From assembly GCF_003991905.1 (NCBI RefSeq), contig NZ_RSCL01000021.1, positions 144,168 to 208,167 of the forward strand: a stretch of DNA of 64,000 nucleotides. Direction: 5' to 3'. Below the pieces are notes generated by a model. It searched no databases. It was not told the DNA's origin and was given only the letters and a program-made list of their open reading frames with translations. This DNA comes from Dulcicalothrix desertica PCC 7102 (GTDB lineage Bacteria > Cyanobacteriota > Cyanobacteriia > Cyanobacteriales > Nostocaceae). Of the stretch, positions 18,317-28,459 are shown piece after piece. Within the stretch, counting starts at the first letter, position 1. Each line of letters opens with the position of its first letter. A program made the translations under genes and the position numbers.

Positions 18317-18832
18317 CTAAATATCCGTTACATCCGTTCTATCCGTTGCCAATTTCTTCCTCGAAGCCCAAAACTTCAAAAACTCCGTCAAACGCTTAAC
18401 TCCACTCAGCGTTACCAAAGTTAAAAAAGCTGCGAGTAAAGCCATTTGCCATAAACCGCAACCTATCGCAGCTCCTAAACCTGCCGAAAGCCATATCGAT
18501 GCTGCTGTCGTTAGTCCCCGCACTCTTAGCGATTTTGATTCTCTGGGTGATTCATGTAATATTAATCCGGCGCCAATAAATCCTACACCAGTTGATACAC
18601 CTTGAATTGTCCTACTCAGCGCATTGGCTGCATTCTCAATATCACTACCCGCTTGTAAAGGAATCATTACAAAAAGTGCAGACCCCATGCTTACCAACAT
18701 AAAAGTTCGCATTCCTGCTGCTCTACCACCTTTTTGACGATTCAAACCAATAATGCATCCAACAAAGAGCGCTAAAACTAGTCTCGTTCCTATTTCCAAC
18801 CAGTCATCAGAACTAACAAACATCGCACCCAT
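18317..18832 (-). CDS. MgtC/SapB family membrane protein with a repeat-derived tail
   Basis: A 171-residue protein with four to five hydrophobic helices. It has the MgtC N-terminal signature GCIIGLNRQKGGRAAGMRT and the GVSTGVGFIGAGLIL and LTTAASIWLSAGLGAAIG blocks. In other bacteria MgtC proteins affect ATP synthase and low-Mg2+ survival; the role in cyanobacteria is open. The last eleven residues (LATDRTDVTDI) are encoded by an ATCCGTTACATCCGTT-type repeat (18323-18351) that also occurs at 61926 and 62174 in non-coding DNA. This suggests that repeat insertion replaced the original C-terminus. Start ATG at 18832. Confidence 0.85.
   Translation of the reverse strand: MGAMFVSSDDWLEIGTRLVLALFVGCIIGLNRQKGGRAAGMRTFMLVSMGSALFVMIPLQAGSDIENAANALSRTIQGVSTGVGFIGAGLILHESPRESKSLRVRGLTTAASIWLSAGLGAAIGCGLWQMALLAAFLTLVTLSGVKRLTEFLKFWASRKKLATDRTDVTDI
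18323..18351. repeat. ATCCGTT repeat within the 3' end of the MgtC gene
   Basis: Three tandem-like ATCCGTT units (ATCCGTTACATCCGTTCTATCCGTTGCC is split here only by position), nearly identical to the right arms of the duplicated element at 61815-62235. It is in frame with, and encodes the end of, the MgtC-like protein. Confidence 0.8.
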
Positions 18833-19022
18833 CACTCTATCTTAACCATAAGTTAACCAATATATAATCTTTTCACCTGCAATACATACCTAGCAAGGAT
18901 GAGAGTAGGCTCTAAAAGCTTGTCTTTAGACTGAATTCTACTTACTTGACAGATTATATCTATATACTACAATAATAATACAGCATGAAACTTATCAAGT
19001 GCGGGTGGTGGTACAAAACAAT

Positions 19023-20015
19023 ATGAGTGTTTTAAAAGTTGAAGTTGTAAAAATTAGTGAAATTAAGCATCATCCCAATGCAGATAGATTAGATATTGCT
19101 CTGTTTGAAGGAATGGCATATCAAGTTATTACAGTCAAAGGTAACTTTAAAGTAGGTGATTTAGCATATTACTTTCCTATCGATAGCGTTATTCCAGATA
19201 AATATTTAGATGAATTTGGAATTCGCAGCTATTACTTAAAAAAACTACGTGCGGCGAGACTGCGAGGAATTTTTTCTGAAGGTTTATTGATAAGAGTTGG
19301 CGCCAATTTTACAGGTCAACTTGGTGACGACTACACCGAGCATTTTGGTGTGACTAAATATGAATATCCTATCCCACGCGGAATGAGTGGAGAAATGGAA
19401 AATCATATTGGACAATATAAATTTCCAAGTCCCGAAAACATCAAACGCTATAAAGATGTATTCGTTGACGGAGAAGAAGTTGTAGTTACCGAAAAAGTAC
19501 ACGGCACGAACTTCACTGTTTTAGTCGATGATGAGGGAGTGGTTAAAATTGGCAGTCACAACTACTTCTGGAAAAATAGCGAAGCGAATAAAAATCTAGT
19601 TTATATTCGTGCATACCATGAAAACCCAGCTTTGCAACAATTACCAGTAAACACCCAAGTCTTTGGAGAAATATATGGTGTACAAGACATTAAATATGGT
19701 TTAAGCAATGGTAAAATTGCGATTGTCTTATTTGCAGTACGTCGTGGTAGTGAATTCCTGAACTACGATGAATTTGTCGAATTTTGTAACTCATACTCCC
19801 TTCCTAAAGTACCTTTACTTTACAAAGGCGCCTACAGTTGGGAAACAGTATCACAATTCAATAATAAAGACAGCGATATGAGTCCAAGCTGTATGATGGA
19901 AGGAGTAATAATTCAACCAGTACAAGAAAGAACACATCCAGAAATTGGACGAGTAGTAATCAAATTAATTAGTGATAGATATCTGCTCCGTAAAGATGGT
20001 ACTGAGTTACATTAA
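19023..20015 (+). CDS. RNA ligase of the DraRnl (DRB0094, Rnl5) type
   Basis: A 330-residue nucleotidyltransferase. The N-terminal ~110 residues form an OB-like domain (LKVEVVKISEIKHHPNADRL), as in Deinococcus RNA ligase. The adenylyltransferase core follows: motif I EKVHGTN with nucleophile K158, motif III VFGEIYG, motif IV EGVIIQP, and motif V VIKLIS. The family seals 3'-OH/5'-PO4 nicks in duplexes with RNA at the 3' side, a repair role. The ATG at 19023 is preferred to a GTG 24 bases upstream. A palindromic repeat begins two bases after the stop. A phosphatase-like gene follows on the same strand. Confidence 0.88.
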   Translation: MSVLKVEVVKISEIKHHPNADRLDIALFEGMAYQVITVKGNFKVGDLAYYFPIDSVIPDKYLDEFGIRSYYLKKLRAARLRGIFSEGLLIRVGANFTGQLGDDYTEHFGVTKYEYPIPRGMSGEMENHIGQYKFPSPENIKRYKDVFVDGEEVVVTEKVHGTNFTVLVDDEGVVKIGSHNYFWKNSEANKNLVYIRAYHENPALQQLPVNTQVFGEIYGVQDIKYGLSNGKIAIVLFAVRRGSEFLNYDEFVEFCNSYSLPKVPLLYKGAYSWETVSQFNNKDSDMSPSCMMEGVIIQPVQERTHPEIGRVVIKLISDRYLLRKDGTELH

Positions 20016-20016
20016 T

Positions 20017-20043
20017 GTAGAGACGTAATATATTACGTCTCTC
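20017..20043. repeat. GTAGAGACG palindrome, copy 3
   Basis: Arms GTAGAGACGTAAT and ATTACGTCTCTC, starting two bases after the RNA ligase stop. It may act as a transcription terminator for that gene. Confidence 0.85.
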
Positions 20044-20088
20044 TCCACAACATGGAAATTTTACAAATAACTTAGCACTACCATCAAA

Positions 20089-20526
20089 ATGCAAACCATT
20101 CTTTTTCTATGCACGGGTAATTACTACCGTAGTCGCTTTGCAGAACACTTGTTCAACTACCTCGCACGTAAACATGAACTCAACTGGCAAGCTGACTCAC
20201 GCGGTTTGGCACTAGAACGTGGTATTAATAATGTTGGCGCCATTTCTCACTATGCCAAAACAGCATTAGCACAAAAAGGAATTACACTACTTGATGAAGA
20301 ACGCTTTCCCCAAAGTGCGCTGCTAGAAGACTTCCAGTCATTTACCAAAGTCATCGCTATTGACGAAGAAGAACATCGTCCACTCATGACCGAACGTTTT
20401 CCACAATGGGTTGATAATATTGAGTATTGGTTAGTCCACGATATCGATAAAACTGCTGCGGACGAAGCTCTAGGTCAAATTGAATTAAAAGTAACTCAGT
20501 TAATTGACGAATTAAGCAAAATTTGA
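20089..20526 (+). CDS. Low-molecular-weight protein tyrosine phosphatase-like protein
   Basis: A 145-residue protein with an N-terminal phosphate-binding loop CTGNYYRS (C8 and R14, the CX5R signature) directly after the first beta strand, as in LMW phosphatases and arsenate-reductase-like folds. The second cysteine common in classical LMW-PTPs is tyrosine here. The general-acid aspartate may lie in HDIDKT near residue 124. It follows the RNA ligase after 73 bases, with a palindromic repeat in between. Co-operation in RNA end repair is a guess; a protein phosphatase is the default reading. Confidence 0.75.
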   Translation: MQTILFLCTGNYYRSRFAEHLFNYLARKHELNWQADSRGLALERGINNVGAISHYAKTALAQKGITLLDEERFPQSALLEDFQSFTKVIAIDEEEHRPLMTERFPQWVDNIEYWLVHDIDKTAADEALGQIELKVTQLIDELSKI

Positions 20527-20530
20527 TATT

Positions 20531-20567
20531 ACTTCTCTGCGCTCTCTGTGCCTCTGTGGTAAAAAAA
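20531..20567. repeat. CTCTGTGGT-type repeat
   Basis: TCTCTGTGCCTCTGTGGTAA lies directly after the phosphatase gene. Same family as the pair at 8838-8980 and the copies at 24941 and 42469. Confidence 0.75.
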
Positions 20568-20572
20568 TACAC

Positions 20573-20600
20573 GTAGAGACGCAATTAATTGCGTCTTTAC
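20573..20600. repeat. GTAGAGACG palindrome, copy 4
   Basis: Arms GTAGAGACGCAATT and AATTGCGTCTTTAC, about 50 bases after the phosphatase stop and abutting the CTCTGTGGT repeat. The rest of the 20527-20839 gap is AT-rich with no gene seen. Confidence 0.85.
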
Positions 20601-20839
20601 TTGACACGCCACTGTTATTGTAATATCCTGTATTACACTTAATTTATGATAGAACAAAAATATATAAATTGAATTATATGTATTATTTTATACGAATTAT
20701 AGTTGAGATAAATAAGTAAACAAAAGAAAAACGCTACACTTGAAAAGATAAGTAAAAATAGCTTATTGATTCCAATCTCTACCTTTTTATTTCTAGAGAG
20801 TCCACCAATTTAGCTCCATCAGTGTTATAAAACTGAAGT

Positions 20840-22042
20840 ATGGATTTTGATTATTTTAGAGGCAATGACGGCTCTGCCGAAAATAGAAATCGTCACAACC
20901 TGCTAGCTAGCGGTTGGAGACCGTTTAACCGTGATTTTAACGTTAAGTATTTTTGGGAAGTACTTTGGAACGATACACAGGAGTTAACTCAAAGAAGCGT
21001 TAATTTAGCAAGCTTTTACGCTGATGCTTTAGGACGACGAGATTACAGTTGGTGGGCAAACATCTTAAACGTAGCTTCTGACTATACCCGTGCGGAGTTT
21101 GAGAAGTATTGGAATTTTATTACCCCCCAACCTTTAACACCCGACCATCGTTACAAAGATGTTTTAAGTACCGAAACTCCCATCATCCAGTTTGTTAGTC
21201 GCAATAGTATTCCTATCGATTACGTTTTGAACCGTTTGCAAGAAATAACAGTTTTGCGAAGCTTAGAAATTCTTGATCGTCCCGATATTATCACACAGTA
21301 CTACTCAGAGCGCGATTTTTATTTTCCACCAGAGAAATTTATTAGCTGGGAACGTCTTGATGTTCTCAACACCGTTTACGCTTACTGGTCACAGTATGAC
21401 GTTTGGTTACAAATTGACCCATACGACCGTGGACGGCGCCATTATTCTTTGATGGCCAGAAACTTGGCGCCTTTAATCAATAAAGCGACATATGATTTAG
21501 CAGTAATGCTGAGTGGATACCAAAGTCGTGTAGGCAAAGTCCAAAGTCAATATCCAATTCGTACCTTTCCTTCAGGTATTCAAAATTTCACTGATACCGT
21601 ACAACAAACTGTTTTAAACCAAAATCAGTTAGCGGTTCTAGTGCATGGAGAACCAGGAACAGGAAAAACAGCATGGACACAAGCTGTTGCCAAAGAAATA
21701 TTAGTACCACTTGGGTATGTAATATTTATTTTAGACCACGATGCCATTACAAACTTCGTTCCACCCACCTACTTAGAACGCATTTGTATAATTATTAATG
21801 AAGCCGATAACTTAGCGCAAAATCGCGCATCAGAAGTTGCTCAGTATAATAACAAAACCGAACATATTCTTAGCTTACTCGACGGAACGCTCTATCAAAG
21901 CGTCATCGATGAAGGTGGTATTCAAATTCAACAAAAATTAGTCATTTTATTGACATGTAATACAACAGAGCGTCTAGACCCTGCTATGTTGCGTAAAGGC
22001 CGCGTAGATTTAATGTGTGAATTTATACAAAAATACGTTTAG
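20840..22042 (+). CDS. AAA-family ATPase with long unknown N-terminal domain
   Basis: A 400-residue protein. The C-terminal ~140 residues are an AAA module: Walker A GEPGTGKT (near 272-279), a Walker B-like IIINEADN, sensor 1 LLTCNTTERLDPAMLRKGRVD with a probable arginine finger, giving a BCS1/FtsH-like rather than MoxR-like look. Walker B has Asn-Glu where Asp-Glu is usual. The first 240 residues are aromatic-rich and I do not recognise them. No membrane span is evident. It stands alone behind two repeats and is followed by a terminator-like hairpin. Its substrate or partner is unknown. Confidence 0.72.
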   Translation: MDFDYFRGNDGSAENRNRHNLLASGWRPFNRDFNVKYFWEVLWNDTQELTQRSVNLASFYADALGRRDYSWWANILNVASDYTRAEFEKYWNFITPQPLTPDHRYKDVLSTETPIIQFVSRNSIPIDYVLNRLQEITVLRSLEILDRPDIITQYYSERDFYFPPEKFISWERLDVLNTVYAYWSQYDVWLQIDPYDRGRRHYSLMARNLAPLINKATYDLAVMLSGYQSRVGKVQSQYPIRTFPSGIQNFTDTVQQTVLNQNQLAVLVHGEPGTGKTAWTQAVAKEILVPLGYVIFILDHDAITNFVPPTYLERICIIINEADNLAQNRASEVAQYNNKTEHILSLLDGTLYQSVIDEGGIQIQQKLVILLTCNTTERLDPAMLRKGRVDLMCEFIQKYV

Positions 22043-22072
22043 GAATTCCCAAAGTAAAACCATCTATCTTGT

Positions 22073-22096
22073 GGAACAGGCATCCCTGCCTGTCCC
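22073..22096 (+). repeat. GGAACAGGCA hairpin repeat, copy 2 (terminator-like)
   Basis: Arms GGAACAGGCA and TGCCTGTCCC around TCCC, 30 bases after the AAA ATPase stop and in the same orientation as the copy at 8799. Confidence 0.8.
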
Positions 22097-22378
22097 AAAC
22101 CTACACAATTAAACCTATAATTTGCCTTTTTTAACAAAAGTTAATAGTGAATGTACCCTGGAAAAAGCCCTAGTAAAACTGAAGATTGGGCATTTAATTC
22201 ACAAAGCAACAGCTTTGCGTTTTTTTTGCACCCTAATGAGTCAAATCTCCATCCTATTAACAGGATAACACCAATTAGCACATCACGAATCACTAAATTG
22301 TTAAACCATAACAAATAGCTTGGTTTTATCTTAAATAAATCTGTAATTGATTTACAAAATAAATTCATAAAGATTGTA

Positions 22379-23854
22379 TCAAAATTGCCGCCCCCAATCT
22401 TCACGCCAACGTTCTACAACAACTTTTGTTTGTGTAAAAAATTCAACTGCATGATTACCTTGACCGTGTAAATCACCAAAGAAACTTTCTTTCCAGCCGC
22501 TAAATGGGAAGAAAGCCATCGGTGCCGCAACACCAATATTGATACCAATATTACCAGCCTCTGTTTCGTAGCGAAATTTGCGTGCGGCACCTCCACTAGT
22601 AGTAAATAAACAAGCCATATTTCCGTATTGACCACTATTCACGAGCGATATGGCTTCATCTATTGTATTAAGATGAATTAAGCTCAATACTGGTCCAAAG
22701 ATTTCAGTCTTCGCAATCTCCGAATTTGGATCAACGTCTTGTAAAATCGTCGGACGCACAAAATAGCCGTTTTCATAACCGCTAACTTGTGGTTGGCGCC
22801 CATCTACTAGTAATTTTGCACCATCAGAGGTACCTTTCTGAATTAAAGCTTCAATACGTTGTTGACTTTCAACAGAAATAACAGGCCCCATTTCCACACC
22901 CTTTTCCAAACCATTACCAACAACTCGCTTCATCGCTGTTTCAGTAATAGCTTCGGTAAATGTTTGCTTCGCAGAACCCACAGTCACAGCTAAAGAAGCA
23001 GCTAAACATCTTTGTCCTGCACAACCAAAAGCACTATCAGCAGCAATGCGAGTAGTCATGGTCATATCAGCATCAGGCAAAATAATAATTGGATTTTTTG
23101 CCCCACCCTGACACTGTACCCGTTTTCCATTTGCGGCACCACGACTATATATATATTTCGCCACAGGTGTAGAACCAACAAAACTAATTGCCCGAATGCT
23201 AGGATTATCAATAATCGCATCTACAGCTTCTTTGGCGCCATTAACTAAATTAATAACCCCTTTGGGTAAACCTGTTTTTTCAAGTAACTCAAATATTTTT
23301 TGCATCGTCAACGGTACTTTTTCCGAAGGTTTGACGATATAGGTATTACCGCAAGCAATAGCATAAGGTAAAAACCAAAACGGAATCATCCCCGGAAAAT
23401 TAAACGGACAAATTACCGCGCACACACCTAACGGTTGCCGTATCATCATTTCATCAATACCGCGTGCAATATCTTCGCTATTAACACCCTGCATCATTAT
23501 TGGAATACCGCAAGCAACTTCCACATTTTCAACTGCACGCTGCATTTCTCCTTTTGCTTCCGCCAGCGTTTTACCACACTCAGTTGTTATAGTAGAAGCC
23601 AAATCATCAAAATTTTCTAATAATAAAGTTCTTAATTTAAATAAATACTGCACTCTCTCAGTAGGTGGTGTCCGGCGCCATGTTTTAAATGATTCAGAAG
23701 CTGCATGTACTGCCTCATTAACTTCAGAAGCAGTAGATAAAGGTACTTTCGCGATAACTTCACTCGTTGCTGGGTTAAAAACCTCTAGTTGGTTAGTAGC
23801 TTTAGATGCAACCCATTCCCCATTAATATAATTGCGTATACTACTTATAGTCAT
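22379..23854 (-). CDS. mmsA: CoA-acylating methylmalonate-semialdehyde dehydrogenase-type ALDH
   Basis: A 491-residue aldehyde dehydrogenase. The N-terminus (NYINGEWV), [31 protein letters not shown] and the catalytic loop [10 protein letters not shown] fit the MmsA subfamily, which converts methylmalonate or malonate semialdehyde plus CoA and NAD+ to propionyl- or acetyl-CoA. In cyanobacteria the physiological substrate is less certain. The ATG at 23854 is chosen because upstream in-frame codons are encoded by a repeat of the GCAAAGGACGC type, whose purine run may also serve as the ribosome binding site. The gene lies 40 bases after tilS on the same strand. Confidence 0.85.
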   Translation of the reverse strand: MTISSIRNYINGEWVASKATNQLEVFNPATSEVIAKVPLSTASEVNEAVHAASESFKTWRRTPPTERVQYLFKLRTLLLENFDDLASTITTECGKTLAEAKGEMQRAVENVEVACGIPIMMQGVNSEDIARGIDEMMIRQPLGVCAVICPFNFPGMIPFWFLPYAIACGNTYIVKPSEKVPLTMQKIFELLEKTGLPKGVINLVNGAKEAVDAIIDNPSIRAISFVGSTPVAKYIYSRGAANGKRVQCQGGAKNPIIILPDADMTMTTRIAADSAFGCAGQRCLAASLAVTVGSAKQTFTEAITETAMKRVVGNGLEKGVEMGPVISVESQQRIEALIQKGTSDGAKLLVDGRQPQVSGYENGYFVRPTILQDVDPNSEIAKTEIFGPVLSLIHLNTIDEAISLVNSGQYGNMACLFTTSGGAARKFRYETEAGNIGINIGVAAPMAFFPFSGWKESFFGDLHGQGNHAVEFFTQTKVVVERWREDWGRQF

Positions 23855-23894
23855 TCTCTTTGCGCCCTTTGCGTCCTTTGCGGTTCGTTTTATT

Positions 23895-24863
23895 TTACCC
23901 AAAACAAATCCAATCATCCTCAACAAAAGCAATAATACCACCAGGAAAAGGGTCAGTTTGAGAACGTCTTGGCGCCGTTATTAACCCAATTAATTTTTCT
24001 ATATGTTCAAAATTTGGAGACTGAGGAAGAATTTCGAGTAATATTTGACGCATTACCCTTCGTTGTAAAGCAAGTGGCGCCTTCTGTAAAATACGACGAT
24101 TTAATTTAATTGGGTATTGACTTTCCATTGCTTGCTCTCGTAACTCTTGTGCAGCTTGTTCCAAGTACTCAACATCAGCTTGTAATAATTCAGCAGTCTG
24201 GGCAAGATTTGACGTAACTTGAGGATTAAAATTTTGATGTAAATACGGTAATAGCTCTTTACGAATACGGTTACGAGCGTATTTTAAATCATCGTTAGTA
24301 GAATCTTCCCAAATTTTCAAATCAAAATCTTGACAAAATTGACCCGTCTCTTTACGAGTAACTTCAAGCAATGGGCGCACTAATTGTACATTATCAGCTA
24401 ATTGGCGCCGCCATGTTAAAGCTTGTAAACCATCGGCACCTGTACCGCGCATCAAATTATAAAGTAGAGTTTCAGCTCTATCGCTAGCTGTATGTCCTGT
24501 AATAACACAGACGTAATTATGTTGAAGTGCGACTTGAGTTAAAACTTGATAACGCCAGTCTCGCGCTGCTGCTTCTGTATTTACAGGTTTATCAGCAGTT
24601 TCGAGGTAAAAAGGTACTGAGTAACTGTTTACTAACTCTTCCACATGCTGCGCGTTAGCCGTTGAATCTTGGCGCCAACAGTGGTTACAATGAGCAACAC
24701 CCAGGCGCCATTCCCATTTTGATTGTAAATCTAATAATAGCTTTAATAAACATAACGAATCTTGACCCCCTGACACTGCAATGAGTAAACCTTGCCGAGG
24801 TTGAAGTAAATTACGCGCACGGATAGTTCGATGTATTGCTGCATGTAAAGAAGTCCACACCAT
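23895..24863 (-). CDS. tilS: tRNA(Ile)-lysidine synthase
   Basis: A 322-residue N-type ATP pyrophosphatase with the P-loop SGGQDS near residues 30-35. Further TilS landmarks are [27 protein letters not shown] and EDSTNDD..YARNRIR. The enzyme converts C34 of the CAU-anticodon tRNA-Ile to lysidine so that it reads AUA, an essential function. The C-terminal extension of E. coli TilS is absent, as is usual in cyanobacteria. Six GGCGCC sites fall within about 800 bases here, the densest cluster in the window. Confidence 0.93.
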   Translation of the reverse strand: MVWTSLHAAIHRTIRARNLLQPRQGLLIAVSGGQDSLCLLKLLLDLQSKWEWRLGVAHCNHCWRQDSTANAQHVEELVNSYSVPFYLETADKPVNTEAAARDWRYQVLTQVALQHNYVCVITGHTASDRAETLLYNLMRGTGADGLQALTWRRQLADNVQLVRPLLEVTRKETGQFCQDFDLKIWEDSTNDDLKYARNRIRKELLPYLHQNFNPQVTSNLAQTAELLQADVEYLEQAAQELREQAMESQYPIKLNRRILQKAPLALQRRVMRQILLEILPQSPNFEHIEKLIGLITAPRRSQTDPFPGGIIAFVEDDWICFG

Positions 24864-24940
24864 TAATTATTTTGAATTGCTGTGTACTTATTTACTTTAT
24901 TCTAAATTCCTGCCTTTTTTAAGGTCAGGAATTTTATTTT

Positions 24941-24970
24941 TTACCACAGAGACGCAGAGTACACAAAGGA
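24941..24970. repeat. CCACAGAG-type repeat
   Basis: TTACCACAGAGACGCAGAGT followed by ACACAAAGGA, between tilS and the KGK gene. Same family as 8838-8980. Confidence 0.75.
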
Positions 24971-24996
24971 GGAGGGGATGAAGAGAGGTTTATTAC

Positions 24997-25317
24997 TTAA
25001 CATTTATGAACTTCTGTATCTTGTAACTCTTTAGCAAAATCTTCTAATGGTGATTCATTTTCATCAGGTCGAAATTCCAACGATAGTCTGACTTTTCCAC
25101 GTCTCCAACTGTTAGCACGAAAACGCAGTACTTCACATTCGATACCTTTATCAAATAATGAAGACTCTGCTGTTTCTAACCCAACTAGCTCTTTGATTGC
25201 TTCTAACAGTTGAATCACTTTGAACGTATCTGATACATCTAAGCTATCTAGATTTTCTGTATTTATAGATACAACTTCATAGTGATGTAATCGATGAAAT
25301 TCATTATCCATAGACAT
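24997..25317 (-). CDS. KGK-domain family protein
   Basis: A 106-residue acidic small protein whose C-terminal half has the KGK-family pattern: F-D-K-G-I-E-C-E-V-L, then WRRGKVRLSLEFRPDE, then SPLEDF. The family is mostly restricted to cyanobacteria and has no known function. The start is ATG at 25317, with a second ATG two codons on. It lies between tilS and ccsB on the same strand but is separated from both by more than 100 bases, with a GTAG...CCCACCCTAC hairpin downstream near 25400. Confidence 0.7.
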   Translation of the reverse strand: MSMDNEFHRLHHYEVVSINTENLDSLDVSDTFKVIQLLEAIKELVGLETAESSLFDKGIECEVLRFRANSWRRGKVRLSLEFRPDENESPLEDFAKELQDTEVHKC

Positions 25318-25442
25318 CTATAATATTTATTTTAAATATATCTATTTTTTATATAAAAGTCACAAATTAACATAAATTAAATATAAACTTCAAATAGTAA
25401 GGTAGACCGAAGCCCACCCTACTTTTCAAACCCGGTATCAAA

Positions 25443-26507
25443 TTAAAAGAACCATCCGTAAGAATGTAAACCTTTACCCAGCAAATTGACACCTAAATAA
25501 CAAATCCACACAACAACAAAGCCACTAGCCGCTAAAATTGCAGGGCGCCGACCTTGCCAACCACGTGTAATTCTCGAATGTAAGTAAGCAGTAAATACCA
25601 ACCAAGTAATTAAAGCCCAAGTTTCTTTAGGGTCCCAACTCCAGTAAGAACCCCAAGCTTCGTTTGCCCAAACGGCGCCTGCAATAATACCAATTGTCAG
25701 TAAAGGAAAACCTAAACCAATGACACGGTAACTAATATTATCTAATGTTTCTGCAAGACTTAAACGCTGTGGTGATAAAGTTGATGCTGTTACTGCTTGA
25801 GTATCAGCCGCAACAATATTTAAAACCGCAGAAGAACCATTTCCATTATTATTACTGCCTTTGTAACGCCCATAGCCGTTGTTATCAGCAATACTATTTA
25901 CATCTGGTTCCGTTACAAGCTCACCAGCTTTATGCAAACGATAACCATTACTACGATATCCGCCGGCACCAAACGAACTACCTTGAAGTTGAATATCTTG
26001 TCCTTTTGTAACAACAAGAAATGCAATTGCTAACAACGAACCAACCATTAGCGCAGAATAACTTAGCATCATTACACTAACATGCATCATCAACCAGTTA
26101 GATTTGAGTGCAGGTACCAAAGGTTCAGCTTTTTGCATCTCAGACGGTAAAGTTAATGTTGCAAAAGCTGTAATACCCATAGCGACAGGCGCCGTTGCTA
26201 CTCCAACTAAACGACTCCGGCTAGTATTTTCAGCTATAAGATGTACTGTAGTAATACCCCACGCCAAAAAAAACAGCGACTCGTATAAATTACTAAGAGG
26301 GAAATAACCCGCTTCAATCCATCGCGCTCCTAACAATGTTGCCATGCATAAATTCGCTATCGCCATTCCCGCAGTCCCCAGTGCAGGTAAAAAGGGTAGG
26401 TTCCCAAACGCCGCGCCGCTCCAATATACCAGCATCGTAATAAACAAAACTGCAAAAGAAGCATTGTCCAGCCAGTTCTGGAGGACAACCAGATTGACAA
26501 AATTCAT
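25443..26507 (-). CDS. ccsB: Cytochrome c biogenesis protein CcsB (CcsA/ResC family)
   Basis: A 354-residue polytopic membrane protein with the WWD signature [18 protein letters not shown] and the conserved histidines expected for heme handling. With Ccs1/ResB it forms the system II machinery that carries heme to the lumen/periplasm and attaches it to c-type apocytochromes. Homologues are called CcsA in plastids and CcsB in many cyanobacterial annotations. A low-complexity loop of about 70 residues, rich in Asn/Gly/Ser (near 175-245), interrupts the hydrophobic spans. The C-terminus (SYGWFF) is typical of the family. Confidence 0.88.
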   Translation of the reverse strand: MNFVNLVVLQNWLDNASFAVLFITMLVYWSGAAFGNLPFLPALGTAGMAIANLCMATLLGARWIEAGYFPLSNLYESLFFLAWGITTVHLIAENTSRSRLVGVATAPVAMGITAFATLTLPSEMQKAEPLVPALKSNWLMMHVSVMMLSYSALMVGSLLAIAFLVVTKGQDIQLQGSSFGAGGYRSNGYRLHKAGELVTEPDVNSIADNNGYGRYKGSNNNGNGSSAVLNIVAADTQAVTASTLSPQRLSLAETLDNISYRVIGLGFPLLTIGIIAGAVWANEAWGSYWSWDPKETWALITWLVFTAYLHSRITRGWQGRRPAILAASGFVVVWICYLGVNLLGKGLHSYGWFF

Positions 26508-26601
26508 AAAACGTGTTCTCCAGTCAATTCCTGAACAGTTTATTCTATTACTTAAATCCTAACTTTTTCTGACGATTTGTTAAATGTATTGCGTCTTTGG
26601 T

Positions 26602-28314
26602 TTACGGTGTTACAGTCGGACTAGGCAACGGCGCTGGCTTTCCACCTTTTTTAAGCGAGATAAATATATCGTAACGATTGCTGCGGTTATCACTAACTGC
26701 ACTCGTTACTCCAATCGAACGTGTAGCGTTTAAAAATATTTGCTGGTTAGGAAACAAAGGAGGCAACGGAAAGTTTTTAGAGGTACGTTCCACATCTAAG
26801 AAAAATTGACCGTTAATTGGATTCAGTTCTGATGGAACTGCTTTTTGAAAAGCTTGAGTGCGTGCAAGCGAGTTATCCGATTGATTCGTAGTCAAAATTT
26901 TCTCAGCAATCGGCGCCCCTAATGCTATAAAAGCAACATCATCATCCATCCATCCATGACTGGCAGTTAAAGTACCAAATGGCCCAATCCAATTAATAAT
27001 CGGCTTACCTAACGCTTGCTTCTCTTCTATTCTAAACTGGTACTGACTACGCATAGCCTCATCAAGCTGTTTGAGAGCAGCATCAGCGCGTTGACGATTG
27101 TTAGTCTTTACCATAAATACTAACGCGGCGCGGAAAGTTTCATCTTGACTATCTTTAGAAGTCGGAATTACTGATACCGAAAACTCACCATTCATCCAAC
27201 TCAAAAAATCGCGCTCTAAATCCATATTAACCCAAGATTTAAAGCCATTACGTAATTGCTCGGGCGGCATTGGTGATAAAGGATTATTTTGCGATGTTGA
27301 ACTATAATCTGCCCAAGCACGCGCTAAATTTCCACCTGACAGCATCATCAGTGTTTCAGCAGGGACACGATTTTGCATTTCCCCCGCACTGTTATCCACT
27401 CTTAACACTCGTGAACTATTAGGGTTTAACCAAGAAACACCTTTAAGCCTAACTCCCTCATTTTCTAAAGTAATTGTTCCTGCAAGACCTTGATTAGTTT
27501 GCAATTGCGATAACACTTGAGCTGGAAACTGACGGTTTGGAGCTGCACTCGCAATTTTCGCACTCGTTGGTACATTTATATAGAATTGACCAAAAGGCTG
27601 GTAGCTAGAAATTTTAGAAATATTATTCGCATACCCAGGAACTGTAGAAAGCGATGTTTTTGCTTGGTAAGCATCAATTGCTTTCTCCATTGCCTTTGAA
27701 TCATCAGTAATAACTACATATTTATTTTCAATAACCGAGACAGCAAAATCCTCATTTGTGCTACTGGGATTAATATCAATCTCTTTTATTGGTATATTTT
27801 TATACTGGCGTTCTTTTAAACTGGCGCCTTTTTTAGCTTGAAGTTGAGTTAGAGCAGTTTTAGCATTTTGAGCATTTTTAATTGGTAATACCAAAACTAA
27901 CTGTTGACTACTAGCAGTTCTAATATTTTCAGCCACAGGTTTAGCAGGTGGTTTTGAGCTATCAACATTAGCAAGAACCGCTAAAGTTACTTCTTCTCCT
28001 ACCCAAGGTTGGATATCTTTGTGAAAATCGTAACCATTATTACTAAGAAAACGGTCGCGTAACTGAACTATATTTTTATCGATTTCTGCTTGTACCTCGC
28101 TAGTTCCAAACTGACGTAACTGCTCCCACTGTCTAACATCAGTTGTTAACGAAACAGCGAACAATGCGTCTTGAGGAATAATAGTCGCTCCAGGTGGTAA
28201 ATCCCTAGATAATGGCTTTCCTTGTGTTAATAGCCAGTATCCAGCAATACCACCACCAATCAGTAATCCAGCAGAAGATAACGTCAGTATCAGAGACGGT
28301 TTCTTTTTTTTCAT
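26602..28314 (-). CDS. DUF3352 domain-containing protein, membrane-anchored
   Basis: A 570-residue protein: short lysine-rich N-terminus, one hydrophobic segment (about residues 8-27), then a long extracytoplasmic region with alternating strands. The features DLPPGATIIPQDALFAVSL and GYANNISKISSYQPFGQFYINV fit the cyanobacterial DUF3352 family, whose function is unknown. The C-terminus is proline-rich. The ATG at 28314 (MKKKK) is preferred because the codons upstream do not look like part of a signal anchor. It is transcribed alone. Confidence 0.75.
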   Translation of the reverse strand: MKKKKPSLILTLSSAGLLIGGGIAGYWLLTQGKPLSRDLPPGATIIPQDALFAVSLTTDVRQWEQLRQFGTSEVQAEIDKNIVQLRDRFLSNNGYDFHKDIQPWVGEEVTLAVLANVDSSKPPAKPVAENIRTASSQQLVLVLPIKNAQNAKTALTQLQAKKGASLKERQYKNIPIKEIDINPSSTNEDFAVSVIENKYVVITDDSKAMEKAIDAYQAKTSLSTVPGYANNISKISSYQPFGQFYINVPTSAKIASAAPNRQFPAQVLSQLQTNQGLAGTITLENEGVRLKGVSWLNPNSSRVLRVDNSAGEMQNRVPAETLMMLSGGNLARAWADYSSTSQNNPLSPMPPEQLRNGFKSWVNMDLERDFLSWMNGEFSVSVIPTSKDSQDETFRAALVFMVKTNNRQRADAALKQLDEAMRSQYQFRIEEKQALGKPIINWIGPFGTLTASHGWMDDDVAFIALGAPIAEKILTTNQSDNSLARTQAFQKAVPSELNPINGQFFLDVERTSKNFPLPPLFPNQQIFLNATRSIGVTSAVSDNRSNRYDIFISLKKGGKPAPLPSPTVTP

Positions 28315-28378
28315 TGAGACACACACACTTACCCGTGCCATTGGGACTTACACCTCATCAATATTGCTTAAATTAATC

Positions 28379-28459
28379 AGAAACCGGGTTTCTACGCATT
28401 CCTTGTCGCAGACAAATTGTCATTTTTATTACAATATATCAACAAGAAACCCGGTTTCT
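28379..28459. repeat. Paired AGAAACCGGGTTTCT palindromes, copy A
   Basis: AGAAACCGGGTTTCT at 28379-28393 and AGAAACCCGGTTTCT at 28445-28459 each form a short palindrome and together form an inverted pair. The same arrangement, with a different spacer, is at 51719-51785. Confidence 0.85.

Noticed and set aside
22141..22404. An 87-codon frame on the minus strand after the ALDH gene
   Set aside because: It overlaps the end of mmsA, has no ribosome binding site and no recognisable family, and its composition looks random.
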